Assembly: GCA_913057775.1 (NCBI GenBank)
Contig: CAJXOG010000004.1
Span: 186,001-250,000 of the forward strand
DNA length: 64,000 nt
Reading direction: 5' to 3'
Source: an uncultured Fodinibius sp.
GTDB lineage: Bacteria; Bacteroidota; Rhodothermia; Balneolales; Balneolaceae
The translations under genes were made by a program, and so were the position numbers. Of this stretch, positions 32,991 to 42,315 are shown one piece after another (position 1 is the stretch's first letter; each line of letters opens with the position of its first letter). The notes under the pieces were generated by a model. The model ran no database searches. It was given only the letters and a program-made list of their open reading frames with translations, and had not been told where the DNA came from.

Positions 32991-35636
32991 TCAAAAACGG
33001 ACCCCAATATTAAACGACGGCTGGATACCAATATCATATACATCTACTGGAACACTTCGGAATTGGTTTTGGGGAGAACTTTGATCTATTATAAAAGAAA
33101 GGTCGCGGTACCAAGGATTTTCCCTATTCAGGAGATTATAAACGCTTAGTGAGAAGGTGAGCTCGGTTCCTCCAAAAGATTGATTGTATTCGGCAGAGAT
33201 ATCAGTGCGATAATAATTTCCAAGACGCTCCTCGTTCTGTGGGCCAAATGTGGCTAATTTATTGGGCGTTCCACTGGCATACATCCATGAGAGATATAAT
33301 GAAAAGTTCGTAGTAGGGTTTACTTCTGCGGATGCTGTATAGCGGTAGGTCCGGTCCCAGTCAGCATAAAAAGGGTCACCATCATTAATCTCCGGATTGG
33401 ATAACGTAATTTCAGAAATAGTTAATGTCTGATTAACTGTAAAATATTGAAACTGATTTCGCATCAGAAATTCGAGCCCTTTTCCAATGCCGTTATTTTG
33501 CACATACCAAGGATTGTTGTTGAAGGTATTGCTTAGTGAGAAGGTGTTGATCTCGTGAAGACGTATGTTATTAAATTTTTTGTGGTATGCCTCTGCCTGA
33601 AAATAGAGCTGATCGGATGGAGAATAATAGATTCCGGTTGAAAAATAGTCTACTGAGGTCGGAGGCTGCTTGTTGCTGGCTAAAATCCAAATATCGGATG
33701 TGACGGTGTTACTGAGTGAAATTTTGTTTAAGAATTGATGGTTTTTGCTATATCCTCCGGACAGTGATAGATCAGAATCAGGGAAAAGAGTGATTTTTAC
33801 CCGTGGAGACCACTGTAAAAAATCACCGTTACTGTAGTAATGTAACCGCATACCACCAAAAATGTCCAGCATTTCAATGCCGCTGTAATCGACTTGAAGG
33901 TAGGTGTCAACTTGGTGTGATGACTGGGAAGAAAAATAGCCCGGACGTTCAAAAGAATCTTCAAAATATTCCCCCAGATAATAATGATACGAAACTCCTC
34001 CCGTTCCTGCCCAATGCTCCTTTGTTAGTTGGAGCTGCTGCTCAGCTTTAATTTCATTTAAGATACTTTGATTTTCAAATGGAAAAACAAAAGCCTGCAG
34101 TGCTCCTTGAGCTTGTGAAATATTAATATAGGTGAAATCCTCTTTTAAAAATGAAGTTTCATAAATACTGGTACCAAAAGTAGTATTTGAATAAATTTTA
34201 TCGCCAAACCAATGCTGATATTTGATGCTTGCCGCTGCATTTTGCCAATCATTGGCGGTTGTTACAGGACGTTCTTCTACGTTCTCAGAACTACTTGTCG
34301 AAAAAGACCGATAAAGTCGGTTGGCTTGCTGCTGCGTGTCATCACCGCCCAAATAGCCACTAATGATTAATTGGTTTCCACTTTGCGTTTCGAAGTAAGT
34401 TTTAGCGTGCAGATCAAAAAAAGAAGCATCAGCTTGATTGGGAGTAACTAAGCGTGATTCAAAATCAATAAGATCATTATCCAATACGGCTCTGTTGCGG
34501 TCAATATTAAGCCCCCATTCAACAAGATCGGTGTTGTTAAACCAATCAATCGTGTTCATGTACGAGGTGCGTCCTGAAATGAGCCAGCTGCTTTTACCTT
34601 TTTGGATGGGACCCTCAAGCGAAATGCGAGCAGATGTATTACTGAGGCCTGCTGATCCTGAAAGTCGGTCCAGTGAACCCGTTTTAGTCAGTAATGAAAG
34701 TGTACCGCCGGGAGGCGCTTGAAATTGGGCGGGTGCTATGTCATAGAAAAAGCCGCTGCGTTTCAAAATATCGGCATTAAAGCTGTCTACGAGTCCAAAA
34801 AGATGGCTTTGATTATAAATGGTTATGTCATCAATCAACACTTGGAAGCCATCGGTGGTACTGCCACGGATATTTAAACCATCACTTAAGGCCGGTGCCA
34901 GTGAGACAGAAGGGAGGTTCTGCAAAGCTCGAAGTGCATTGGTTTCTCCCATCGGGCTAAAGGTGCCCATATTTACAAGACCTGTAACTTTATGATCGAT
35001 ATCATTATAAGAATTGGTGCCTGTAATAATAAGTTCATTCCCGTCAATGCGTGTGGGCTGAAGGCGAAACGTGAGTTCTCTGATTGCATTTTTCTCTGAC
35101 AAGTTTAAGCGAATAGTATTAGAGCTGTATCCCACATACGAACCAGTTATTTCGATAGCTTGGCGATTAAATGTTCTACTGAATGAAAAGGCCCCGCTTT
35201 CATTAGCGCCGGTTCCTTTTGTGGTACCCTGCTGTTGCCAGCGGATAGTCGCAAAAGGGAGGCGTTCGCCGGTTTTGGCATCTACAACCTGCCCGCGTAT
35301 GGTAATGGTTCGGTTTGTTGTTTCGGTTGTATTTTTCTGATAAATGATTACCTGCTTTCGGGTGCTGTCAACATCAAGTGATAGTTGATTCGGGGTTAAA
35401 GCAGTACGGAATTCCGAAAATAGATCTGTTTTTGAGGCGTTAAAGCTGAGTTTGATATCGGAGAGAAGGGCATCCCGATAGAGAAATCTGAAAGCTGTTT
35501 CCTGTTCTATATTGTTGATGATTTGAAGTACGGGTTTATTGTTATACTGATATTGAGCCCAGACGTGCTGAGTAGCTCCAAAAATCAATAACCCCGAAAT
35601 AACGAAACTCTTGAATAAAAACTTATATGTGGCCAT
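32991..35636 (-). CDS. TonB-dependent receptor with STN-type signalling domain
   Basis: An 881-residue outer-membrane receptor. After the signal peptide, residues about 30-105 resemble an STN secretin/TonB domain (VLQIINNIEQETAFRFLYRDALL). Then come a carboxypeptidase-like regulatory domain (about 115-200; IRGQVVDAKTGERLPFA), a plug (about 215-330; LQNLPSVSLAPALSDGLNIRG) and a beta barrel ending NIGVRF. The STN domain marks a FecA-type transducer that signals to the adjacent FecR and ECF sigma. It is the last gene of that four-gene operon, starting 3 bp after the FecR stop. Ligand unknown. Confidence 0.9.
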   Translation of the reverse strand: MATYKFLFKSFVISGLLIFGATQHVWAQYQYNNKPVLQIINNIEQETAFRFLYRDALLSDIKLSFNASKTDLFSEFRTALTPNQLSLDVDSTRKQVIIYQKNTTETTNRTITIRGQVVDAKTGERLPFATIRWQQQGTTKGTGANESGAFSFSRTFNRQAIEITGSYVGYSSNTIRLNLSEKNAIRELTFRLQPTRIDGNELIITGTNSYNDIDHKVTGLVNMGTFSPMGETNALRALQNLPSVSLAPALSDGLNIRGSTTDGFQVLIDDITIYNQSHLFGLVDSFNADILKRSGFFYDIAPAQFQAPPGGTLSLLTKTGSLDRLSGSAGLSNTSARISLEGPIQKGKSSWLISGRTSYMNTIDWFNNTDLVEWGLNIDRNRAVLDNDLIDFESRLVTPNQADASFFDLHAKTYFETQSGNQLIISGYLGGDDTQQQANRLYRSFSTSSSENVEERPVTTANDWQNAAASIKYQHWFGDKIYSNTTFGTSIYETSFLKEDFTYINISQAQGALQAFVFPFENQSILNEIKAEQQLQLTKEHWAGTGGVSYHYYLGEYFEDSFERPGYFSSQSSHQVDTYLQVDYSGIEMLDIFGGMRLHYYSNGDFLQWSPRVKITLFPDSDLSLSGGYSKNHQFLNKISLSNTVTSDIWILASNKQPPTSVDYFSTGIYYSPSDQLYFQAEAYHKKFNNIRLHEINTFSLSNTFNNNPWYVQNNGIGKGLEFLMRNQFQYFTVNQTLTISEITLSNPEINDGDPFYADWDRTYRYTASAEVNPTTNFSLYLSWMYASGTPNKLATFGPQNEERLGNYYRTDISAEYNQSFGGTELTFSLSVYNLLNRENPWYRDLSFIIDQSSPQNQFRSVPVDVYDIGIQPSFNIGVRF

Positions 35637-35639
35637 GCG

Positions 35640-36605
35640 TTAATTTGCTTCAAAAGTATAACTTTGATCGCCGGTTTTTGAGAATTCTCCATTTAACACA
35701 AGTTCAAGATCTTGTAAAGCCAATTCAAGATCATCCAGTGGTAATTGGCCGGAAATAGAGTCTTCAGCAATAGATTTAGGTAATGTGATGGTGATGTTGA
35801 ACTCTTGCTCAATTTCAGCAGCAATATCCTTTAACGCTTTATTTTCGAAAACAAGTTCCCCATTAACCCAATCGAAATACTCTTTGTAATTACCTTTTTC
35901 GGATACGGTTACTATTTTGTTGCTGTTGATAGAAGCAGATTGACCCGGCGAAAGCTGAACAGGATTTTGTGCTTGAGTGGAGAGGACTTCTACTGATCCT
36001 TCATCTAAAAAAACCTGCATTTGTTCACCCCATGAACTCACCGAAAAACGGGTACCTAAGACCTTAACTTTTCCCAACGCTGTTGTTACTTGGAACGTGC
36101 GTTCTGGTTTGGAGGTGACATCAAATATGGCTTCCCCTTCAAGTCGGTACTGGTGTGATGTTGCGGATTCTTCAATCCCCAAAAGCGTAGAGTTTGGACG
36201 TAAGGTTACCGAACTTCCGTCGCTGAGTGTCACTGTTTTTATAGTTGACTGTGACTCGGCAATTATTTTCGGTTGACTGAGGTAATTCAGGTATACGAAG
36301 CTGAATATTGCCCCAATAATGAGTACGGCCGCTGCGGCCCATCGAATGGATTTTGCACTAAAAATAGAGGTGACCTTTGCGCTTTGTGACTGCGGTTGTG
36401 TTGCAGAAGCAACGCGATTCCAAACTTGTTGTTTATCATTAGAATCGATGGGGGTCGCACTTATTTTTTGCCTCTTATAAGTTAGCAGCTGGTTAATGAG
36501 TGGATCATCAATATCTGATAGCGACTTTTTATTTATCTGATGATTGCCCACTTCTCTGGCAAGTTGCAAGTCAGGATCGTTATGTGGTAGTTGGTCGGTC
36601 ATCAC
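35640..36605 (-). CDS. FecR-family anti-sigma factor
   Basis: A 321-residue protein with a cytoplasmic N-terminus, one transmembrane helix at about 92-108 (AAAAVLIIGAIFSFVYL), a FecR domain (KTVTLSDGSSVTLRPNSTLLG; GKVKVLGTRFSV) and a DUF4974-type C-terminal region (LKDIAAEIEQEFNITI). It overlaps the upstream lipoprotein gene by 4 bp and precedes the STN-type receptor, completing a cell-surface signalling set. Confidence 0.92.
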   Translation of the reverse strand: MMTDQLPHNDPDLQLAREVGNHQINKKSLSDIDDPLINQLLTYKRQKISATPIDSNDKQQVWNRVASATQPQSQSAKVTSIFSAKSIRWAAAAVLIIGAIFSFVYLNYLSQPKIIAESQSTIKTVTLSDGSSVTLRPNSTLLGIEESATSHQYRLEGEAIFDVTSKPERTFQVTTALGKVKVLGTRFSVSSWGEQMQVFLDEGSVEVLSTQAQNPVQLSPGQSASINSNKIVTVSEKGNYKEYFDWVNGELVFENKALKDIAAEIEQEFNITITLPKSIAEDSISGQLPLDDLELALQDLELVLNGEFSKTGDQSYTFEAN

Positions 36606-38116
36606 AAATTTTTGTTTTCATTCTCCTCATCGTTGTCATCATCACCTTCTTGTTCCTCACGCTCAAACTCAACGGTTACTGCTGTGAGATCAATGTCCGG
36701 GTTATCAGTTTCATCCAAAGCACTTCCATCAGCTTGAACAAGCATGCCATTTTCCAGCGCATCAGCTACCTGTTGTAGCGTGTTATAGTCGCCTTCATCA
36801 TCAATAGTAGTATTTTCGGTTATTTGTACCACTGCATTTTGAGCAAGGGTAAACGTTTGATTTTCAAGATCCACAGAAGAAACCCATTCTTCGAATTCAA
36901 TTTCTCCTTCAGTGTCATCTTCATCATCTTCTCGTTCAAACTCAATCTCTTCGGCATAAAATTGGTTATCATTGACATATCCATCACCCTCAGTCCAGAC
37001 AAAAATACCATCGTTAATAGCTTGTTGAACTGCTTCTAAAGAAGTATAGTCGTCATCATCAATTTCAGTGTTATCAGTAAGATATATATTTCGACCATTC
37101 ACGAGTGTTATGTAGTTTCCACTTATATTAACCGATTGGACGCGACCTTCAAATTCTTCATCCTGATCTTTAACATCTCCGTTGGTAAGGTTTACCTGGA
37201 ACCGTTTGAATAAGTTTTGAAATCGAAGCAGTGCTGTGCCGTCTCCACTCATTTCAACAGTACCGCGAAGCGTTTTGGAGGTGGAACTGCCATTGGCGCT
37301 TTTCCGGATGGTCATTTCCCAGCTTAACGTACCTGTTACCCCTCGGCTAAGATCAATGGGACCACTGGTGGGCTTCTCTATTTCAATACTTAAAAAATTG
37401 ATTTCCAGCTTGTAGCTGCGTTCAAAGACCTTATTCTCGACCTGATTGTCAACTTCTATATTTCCATTACTGTTGTGAACACCATCAATAGAGAGCAAGG
37501 GCGTTGCATCAGAAACACCATCGATAAGAAAAGTGTCAGTACGTACAAAAAAAGAATTCTTACGTGCTGTCAGGATTTCTCCTTCACGATTAGCGTTATA
37601 GTTTATGGATTCAATACGTTCTGCCTCAGTATCAGGTGATTCAATTAATGTACCATTACCATCCCTGAAAATATAATTAAGCGTATCGATAACAGTTTTG
37701 CTAAAAAGGGGGCGATCAACTTGTCTGCGGAAGGAGATCGTATGAATACCTGTTTGTTGATCATAGGAATAATTATAATCTGTTTCTCCACCGCGTCCGC
37801 TGCGATCATTCTGCGTAGTTGGATTGCCTGTTTTATTTTGAGAGGAAGTAAAGTCGGTACTCGAAAAGTTTGTTAATGCATCTGTTAAGCTTAATAAAAT
37901 GCCACTGTTGTCGCTGGAAAGGGATTCTCCTAAAATTTCCCCAGCCGCTTGTAAGTCCTGCTCAGTAATAGTTTCATTATTGGTGCTGCTTACATCATCA
38001 AGTGTGCAGCCTGTAGTCGTGACAATAAGGGCCAAAACCGCTGTTGATATTATAAATTTTTGGTAGAGATTCATCTTGAAGTAATATTTAGGATTATTAG
38101 TTTTTAAGGCTTTCAT
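36602..38116 (-). CDS. Acidic lipoprotein with DUF5666-like repeats
   Basis: A 504-residue protein. The start at 38116 puts 14 residues before a typical lipoprotein signal (MNLYQKFIISTAVLALI...TGC), so ATG 38074 is an attractive alternative. The N-terminal part is unrecognised. From about residue 330 two units resemble DUF5666 (VQSVNISGNYITL ... IYLTDNTEID; VSSVDLENQTFTL ... VQITENTTID), each followed by a VxFERE-type segment. The tail is strongly acidic (EGDDDNDEENEN). It sits between the ECF sigma and FecR genes, an unusual place, and may sense or bind cations or a ligand. Confidence 0.75.
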   Translation of the reverse strand: MKALKTNNPKYYFKMNLYQKFIISTAVLALIVTTTGCTLDDVSSTNNETITEQDLQAAGEILGESLSSDNSGILLSLTDALTNFSSTDFTSSQNKTGNPTTQNDRSGRGGETDYNYSYDQQTGIHTISFRRQVDRPLFSKTVIDTLNYIFRDGNGTLIESPDTEAERIESINYNANREGEILTARKNSFFVRTDTFLIDGVSDATPLLSIDGVHNSNGNIEVDNQVENKVFERSYKLEINFLSIEIEKPTSGPIDLSRGVTGTLSWEMTIRKSANGSSTSKTLRGTVEMSGDGTALLRFQNLFKRFQVNLTNGDVKDQDEEFEGRVQSVNISGNYITLVNGRNIYLTDNTEIDDDDYTSLEAVQQAINDGIFVWTEGDGYVNDNQFYAEEIEFEREDDEDDTEGEIEFEEWVSSVDLENQTFTLAQNAVVQITENTTIDDEGDYNTLQQVADALENGMLVQADGSALDETDNPDIDLTAVTVEFEREEQEGDDDNDEENENKNL

Positions 38117-38146
38117 ATATAATACACATCTGGTTGGGGGTTACCC

Positions 38147-38743
38147 CTAATAATCATGAAAAGTTTGAAGATACTTGCGCATATCCTTGAGTGCTAATCC
38201 CATATGGTTTTCAATTGTTTTAGGACTTACCTCTAATGCTTCGGCGGCTTCTTTGTAGGTAAAATCCTCAATAAAACATAGCTGAAATACCGTACCCCGT
38301 TTTTCGGGCATATCTTCAATGGCTTGATCTATTAATCGCTTTAAATCATTGGCCCGTGCAGAATCCTCGGGGGTGTGAGAAGTGTGTTGTTCCGGAACAG
38401 CCTCTTCGATATCAAACTTTTTGTTATCACGATGGAGATTAAGCATGCGTGTGTAAGCAATTTGGAAAATATATGCTCGCAAAGATTTTTGGGGATCAAT
38501 TCTTTGGCGGTGCTCCCAGATATAAATAAATGCTTTTTGGATGAGATCTTTAGCAGCTTCCGGGGAAGTATTTTTGCTTACTAAAAAGCGAAAGAGGGAG
38601 TCGTAGTGAAGGTCGTAAAAATCTTTGAATGCATCATGATCGCCTTCTTTAATTTTCTGAGCTATTGCTGTTTCATCTACTTTTTTAGCAGGTGTAGTGG
38701 CTAAGGCAAATAATACAAGGTGTAGACTTACTGGATCAATCAT
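38147..38743 (-). CDS. ECF RNA polymerase sigma factor
   Basis: A 198-residue FecI-like sigma factor. Region 2 is at about 38-100 (FYDLHYDSLFRFLVSKN; AKDLIQKAFIYIWEH) and region 4 at about 135-190 (MPEKRGTVFQLC; TYKEAAEALEVSPKTIENHMGLAL). The N-terminal about 25 residues are hydrophobic and not family-like, so translation may start later. It is first in a minus-strand operon with the acidic lipoprotein, FecR and STN receptor. Confidence 0.9.
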   Translation of the reverse strand: MIDPVSLHLVLFALATTPAKKVDETAIAQKIKEGDHDAFKDFYDLHYDSLFRFLVSKNTSPEAAKDLIQKAFIYIWEHRQRIDPQKSLRAYIFQIAYTRMLNLHRDNKKFDIEEAVPEQHTSHTPEDSARANDLKRLIDQAIEDMPEKRGTVFQLCFIEDFTYKEAAEALEVSPKTIENHMGLALKDMRKYLQTFHDY

Positions 38744-38833
38744 GAGCTAAAAAGTAAAACCAAGAGTGAATTTTAAAGTACGAACTCTGTAGGTTTATTT
38801 TGGCAAAAAGTTATCTGTGGATAACAAGCTCAT

Positions 38834-38866
38834 AAAAAAAGGGCAAACCTGTATAAGGCTTGCCCT
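38834..38866 (-). terminator. Terminator of the poly-Asp lipoprotein gene
   Basis: On the minus strand GGGCAAGCC and GGTTTGCCC pair and are followed by seven T residues, about 42 bp after the stop at 38908. Confidence 0.85.
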
Positions 38867-38907
38867 CAAAATAATTAGAGCTGTATTATATTTGATAACG
38901 TCATTGA

Positions 38908-39633
38908 CTAATCATCGTCATCATCACTGTCGTCATCGTCATCATCATCATCTTCCTCCACATCAAATGAGTTCTCAATATTCTCATCTATTTGCTCATG
39001 ATTAGCAGGATCTGTGGGATCCAGATCATTGCCTGATGAATCTTTAAACCAACCGCTCGGATCTATGTTAATTGCAATAGAGGGAGAAGAGCTGTCATTA
39101 ATTTCGAAAGGAGGGTTGAATTCTAACTCGATTTCAAAATCTTCCTCAGAGCGATACATGAAATCTTCACCATTGTAAACGCCTTTGATAACAATAGAAT
39201 ATCCATCATCATCGCTGGATTCATTAATGAAATCGGGATCGTTTACATTTGTGTCATCGTCGTGCTCGATTTCCATTTCAAACTCATCATACACACCTGC
39301 AGGTACATTAGCTGTTGAAAGTTCGATTTCACTTCCATCGAGTGGCAGATTTACCACAAAATCATCGACTTCAAAATCAAGAGAATCTTCATCCATCGTA
39401 CTCTCCAATTCAAGCTCTTCGACCAAGAGTTTAACTTCCGTCAGGGAGTCTACTGATTGTATAGTGGGCGATGATGAGATTTGTTTAGCAGTAGCTGTTG
39501 ACATTTGATTTAACTTCATTTTTACTGCTACCTGTTTTTCACCGCCTGAATTGGAATCAGAAACGCTACAACTTACGGCAAATAATAATGTTGGGATCAA
39601 AACAACTAGGGATAACCTGTTGACTAAATTCAT
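38908..39633 (-). CDS. Acidic lipoprotein, DUF4382-like, with poly-Asp tail
   Basis: A 241-residue lipoprotein (lipobox VSC at about residue 22). Residues about 32-170 resemble DUF4382-type beta domains (VEELELE ... LPLDGSEIELSTANVPAGVYDEFEMEI). The protein is very acidic and ends in about 20 mostly Asp residues broken by one Ser. The tail could bind calcium or other cations, or reflect a simple repeat expansion of GAT/GAC. It is upstream of, and in the same direction as, the sigma operon but has its own terminator. Confidence 0.75.
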   Translation of the reverse strand: MNLVNRLSLVVLIPTLLFAVSCSVSDSNSGGEKQVAVKMKLNQMSTATAKQISSSPTIQSVDSLTEVKLLVEELELESTMDEDSLDFEVDDFVVNLPLDGSEIELSTANVPAGVYDEFEMEIEHDDDTNVNDPDFINESSDDDGYSIVIKGVYNGEDFMYRSEEDFEIELEFNPPFEINDSSSPSIAINIDPSGWFKDSSGNDLDPTDPANHEQIDENIENSFDVEEDDDDDDDDSDDDDD

Positions 39634-39851
39634 AATAATACCTCTTTGTGTTTTTAATTGTGTTCAACTTCTGTTGTTTATACACATACCTGAAGGGGGT
39701 ACCCCCAATCCTGTCTCAGAAAAAAATATTAAGAAATATTAATGGAACTAATGCCAATATTAGTGGTCCGATTTGTAACAACTGTGCAGCTCAATACTCT
39801 TTTAAGCCAACGGCATAGTTTTAAAAAAATATTTGTATAACAACGGCTTCT

Positions 39852-40214
39852 ATGGAGACAAAAAAAGTATTAATCGTTGAGGATGAGATGATTATCGCCA
39901 TGTTGATTGAACGAATGGTTACCAATATGGGGCATCAGGTTATAGATAAAGTTTCATCTGGTGAGGATGCTATAAATAAAGCATTAGAACACAGTCCCGA
40001 TCTTATTTTGATGGATATCCGTCTAAAAGGAGAGATCGATGGTATTGAGGCTATGAGCAGGATCCAGGAAAAAATGTCCATTCCGGTGATTTATATTTCC
40101 GGAAATTCTGATTTGGCACATCAAAAGAAAATGAATAATACCAATTATATTGATTTTCTTTCCAAGCCTATTACCCAATCTGCTTTAAGCAAATCTTTTA
40201 GTGTCGCTTCTTGA
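39852..40214 (+). CDS. Single-domain response regulator (receiver)
   Basis: A 120-residue CheY-like receiver with no output domain. The acidic pair is ED in IVEDEMI (about 10-11), the phospho-acceptor Asp is in LILMDIRLKGE (about D55), the Thr/Ser is in YISGNSD and the Lys in FLSKPI. LMDIRLKGEIDGIEA resembles receivers paired with PAS-rich hybrid histidine kinases. No kinase is nearby. A terminator follows. Confidence 0.92.
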   Translation: METKKVLIVEDEMIIAMLIERMVTNMGHQVIDKVSSGEDAINKALEHSPDLILMDIRLKGEIDGIEAMSRIQEKMSIPVIYISGNSDLAHQKKMNNTNYIDFLSKPITQSALSKSFSVAS

Positions 40215-40259
40215 GAAGGATAGGGGTATATGAAAGTATGGTTGAATCCAGTGATAACA

Positions 40260-40286
40260 CCTCTGATCTGTCAGATGAGGGGTTTT
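40260..40286 (+). terminator. Terminator of the response regulator gene
   Basis: CCTC-ATCTG and CAGAT-GAGG pair (a TG bulge in the left arm), followed by GGTTTT, 45 bp after the stop. Confidence 0.7.
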
Positions 40287-40288
40287 AA

Positions 40289-40453
40289 TTCGGTAATCAC
40301 TTAGGATTTAGTGTCGAATTTCCGCTGGGTGAAAATCCAACTCTGAATATTGATTATCACTACTTGTTCTTAAATCCTGGAAGTAATTTAACAATAAGAA
40401 AAGTTGATAATAGCGCTTACATTTCGACATCCGGATTGATGCTTCATTTCTAA
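40289..40453 (+). pseudogene. Outer-membrane beta-barrel C-terminal remnant
   Basis: This 54-codon open stretch has no start codon in a likely place (a TAA immediately precedes it). It reads like the end of an outer-membrane barrel: alternating polar and hydrophobic strands (HLGFSVEFPLGENPTL; NIDYHYLFLN; STSGLMLHF) ending in the terminal aromatic F that the BAM machinery recognises. It is probably the leftover of a deleted porin-like gene. Weak evidence, based on pattern only. Confidence 0.4.
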
Positions 40454-40606
40454 TAATATCAACCAATTTTAAAACCACTTTTGCCCAACGGGCTTTTCGT
40501 ATTCCAGGCATTGAATAAGTGCAAAATTCGCTTGTAATTTTGGCTGAACATTTACAAGTTCATAGCCGTTTAAATCAGATCTAAATAACGTTCTCAAATT
40601 ACAGTT

Positions 40607-41533
40607 ATGCCGGAGATTAAACTCCCAGAAGTAGAATTAAATATCTATACTCCCAAGGATCCTGTCGAAGTTCCCATTGTCGAAAATAGGATTTGTACGA
40701 AAGAAAGTAGCCCCAATTTTGTACGCCATGTGATTTTTGATATTTCGGGTACAGATTTGGAGGGACACGTTCGCGTTGGGCAGTCAATAGGCATCTTACC
40801 GCCCGGGAAAAATGAAAAGGGACGTGATTACAAATTACGACTATATTCAGTTGCTTCCCCCACAAAAGGTGAAGATGGTGAATCTTATTTGATATCGACA
40901 ACAGTAAAGCGAACGATAGAAGAATTTGATAATAATGAGCTGTATTTGGGAGTATGTTCCAATTATCTGGCAGACCTGCAGCCCGGAGATAAGGTAAAAA
41001 TGACCGGTCCCAGCGGACGACGTTTTTTACTGCCCGAAAATGCCACCGATTTCAATTACGTCTTTTTTGCTACAGGCACCGGTATTGCGCCCTATCGGGG
41101 AATGATTAAAGAACTGCTTGATAACGGTTTCGATAATGAGATCGTACTAATATTTGGCTGTGCATATCGTACAGACTTGCTTTATTCTGATTATTTTGAG
41201 CCGTTGGATGAGAAGCACGATAATTTTCACTACCTGCCTCATATTTCCCGTGAAGATCGACGTCCGGATGGCACCAAGAAATATGTGCAAACTTGCTTGT
41301 GGGATGAGGCCGAGCTACTTGACCCTCTTATGGAGCAGGAGAACACGCTAATGTATATTTGCGGGCTTAAAGGGATGGAGAGTGGTATTTATCGCACATT
41401 GGCTAAAAAAGGATTTAGCCAGTATTTGGATGTTCGGGAACCTGCATCCGGTAAAACACCCGAAGAATGGAACGAGAGGGATCTTAAAAGATACGTTAAG
41501 CCTTCTGCACGAACATTTGTAGAAGTCTATTAA
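40607..41533 (+). CDS. Ferredoxin/flavodoxin-NADP reductase-like flavoprotein
   Basis: A 308-residue protein of the plant-type ferredoxin-NADP reductase family. FAD-binding RLYSVASP (about 85-92) and the NADP-binding GTGIAPYRGM (about 155-164) are clear. FGCAYRTDLLY and YICGLKGMESGI follow, and the C-terminus ends in an aromatic FVEVY, as in the plastid-type enzymes that stack a terminal Tyr on the flavin. It transfers electrons between NADPH and ferredoxin or flavodoxin. The partner is not in the window. Confidence 0.88.
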   Translation: MPEIKLPEVELNIYTPKDPVEVPIVENRICTKESSPNFVRHVIFDISGTDLEGHVRVGQSIGILPPGKNEKGRDYKLRLYSVASPTKGEDGESYLISTTVKRTIEEFDNNELYLGVCSNYLADLQPGDKVKMTGPSGRRFLLPENATDFNYVFFATGTGIAPYRGMIKELLDNGFDNEIVLIFGCAYRTDLLYSDYFEPLDEKHDNFHYLPHISREDRRPDGTKKYVQTCLWDEAELLDPLMEQENTLMYICGLKGMESGIYRTLAKKGFSQYLDVREPASGKTPEEWNERDLKRYVKPSARTFVEVY

Positions 41534-41578
41534 GTTAAGATATAGTTTTGAATCCATTCTGCCATTAATACTGTAACA

Positions 41579-42148
41579 CTAATCTGTAATATTTGTTACT
41601 CCTCCTGAAACGATGTACTTCATCACATCAGAAGAATTGAAATCAATGGGAGTGACGTTTTGGGAAGGCACCAGGAATAAGTTGCCCGAAAAGTTGTAAG
41701 AGTGGGGACAGTAAACGGCAACCATATCCTCGATACCAAGCTGGGTGAGATCTTTTTGAGTAACGAAACCAATCCGCTTGGCTTCCATACCGCCTAAATC
41801 AATAAGAACGGGTTTGTTGAATCGTTTTTTATCACCAACAAATGCTTCAGTAAGCTCTTTAAGCGAAGTGTAGATAATTTTTATCAGTGGAACTTTTTTT
41901 AAGAACCGTTCAAAGTAGGTAACGATGGGACGAGTAATAGCTCTCGAGAAGATGTACCCAATGGCCGAAATCCCAAAGAAAACAGTGATAATACCCAGTC
42001 CCGGAATGTCGATACTCAGCCATTCAAAAAGAAGATTATTGAAAAAGTCGTTGGACCATCTTACAGCCGAATAAATGATATAGATAGTGGCACCGATTGG
42101 AAAGACGAGTAACAATCCACGAAGAAAGTTATTAATAATGGGACGCAT
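41579..42148 (-). CDS. DUF502 membrane protein
   Basis: A 189-residue protein with two transmembrane segments in the first 80 residues (LRGLLLVFPIGATIYIIYSAV; IPGLGIITVFFGISAIGYIF split) and a soluble C-terminal domain (LIDLGGMEAKRIGFVTQ). The DUF502 family is common and unassigned. Transcribed alone, convergent with the FNR-like gene and divergent from alaS. Confidence 0.9.
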   Translation of the reverse strand: MRPIINNFLRGLLLVFPIGATIYIIYSAVRWSNDFFNNLLFEWLSIDIPGLGIITVFFGISAIGYIFSRAITRPIVTYFERFLKKVPLIKIIYTSLKELTEAFVGDKKRFNKPVLIDLGGMEAKRIGFVTQKDLTQLGIEDMVAVYCPHSYNFSGNLFLVPSQNVTPIDFNSSDVMKYIVSGGVTNITD

Positions 42149-42315
42149 AGCGGCAAATATTTTGTTAATTAGAACAATGCATAGAACATAATCTATAATC
42201 GCAATTAATAGTGTGCAAAAGAACTGTTATTTCAACCATTTTTAAGATGAGTTCAACACTATTTTTTGCTATTTTCAACGGTCTGAATAATCTGCAATTA
42301 AGATAGATAAAACTG

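Noticed and set aside
38810-38825. DnaA box (TGTGGATAA within a GTTATC/GATAAC hairpin)
   Set aside because: Only one perfect box, no cluster, no dnaA or dnaN nearby; not evidence for an origin.
40308-40511. 67-codon minus-strand ORF
   Set aside because: It is antisense to the better supported outer-membrane barrel remnant.
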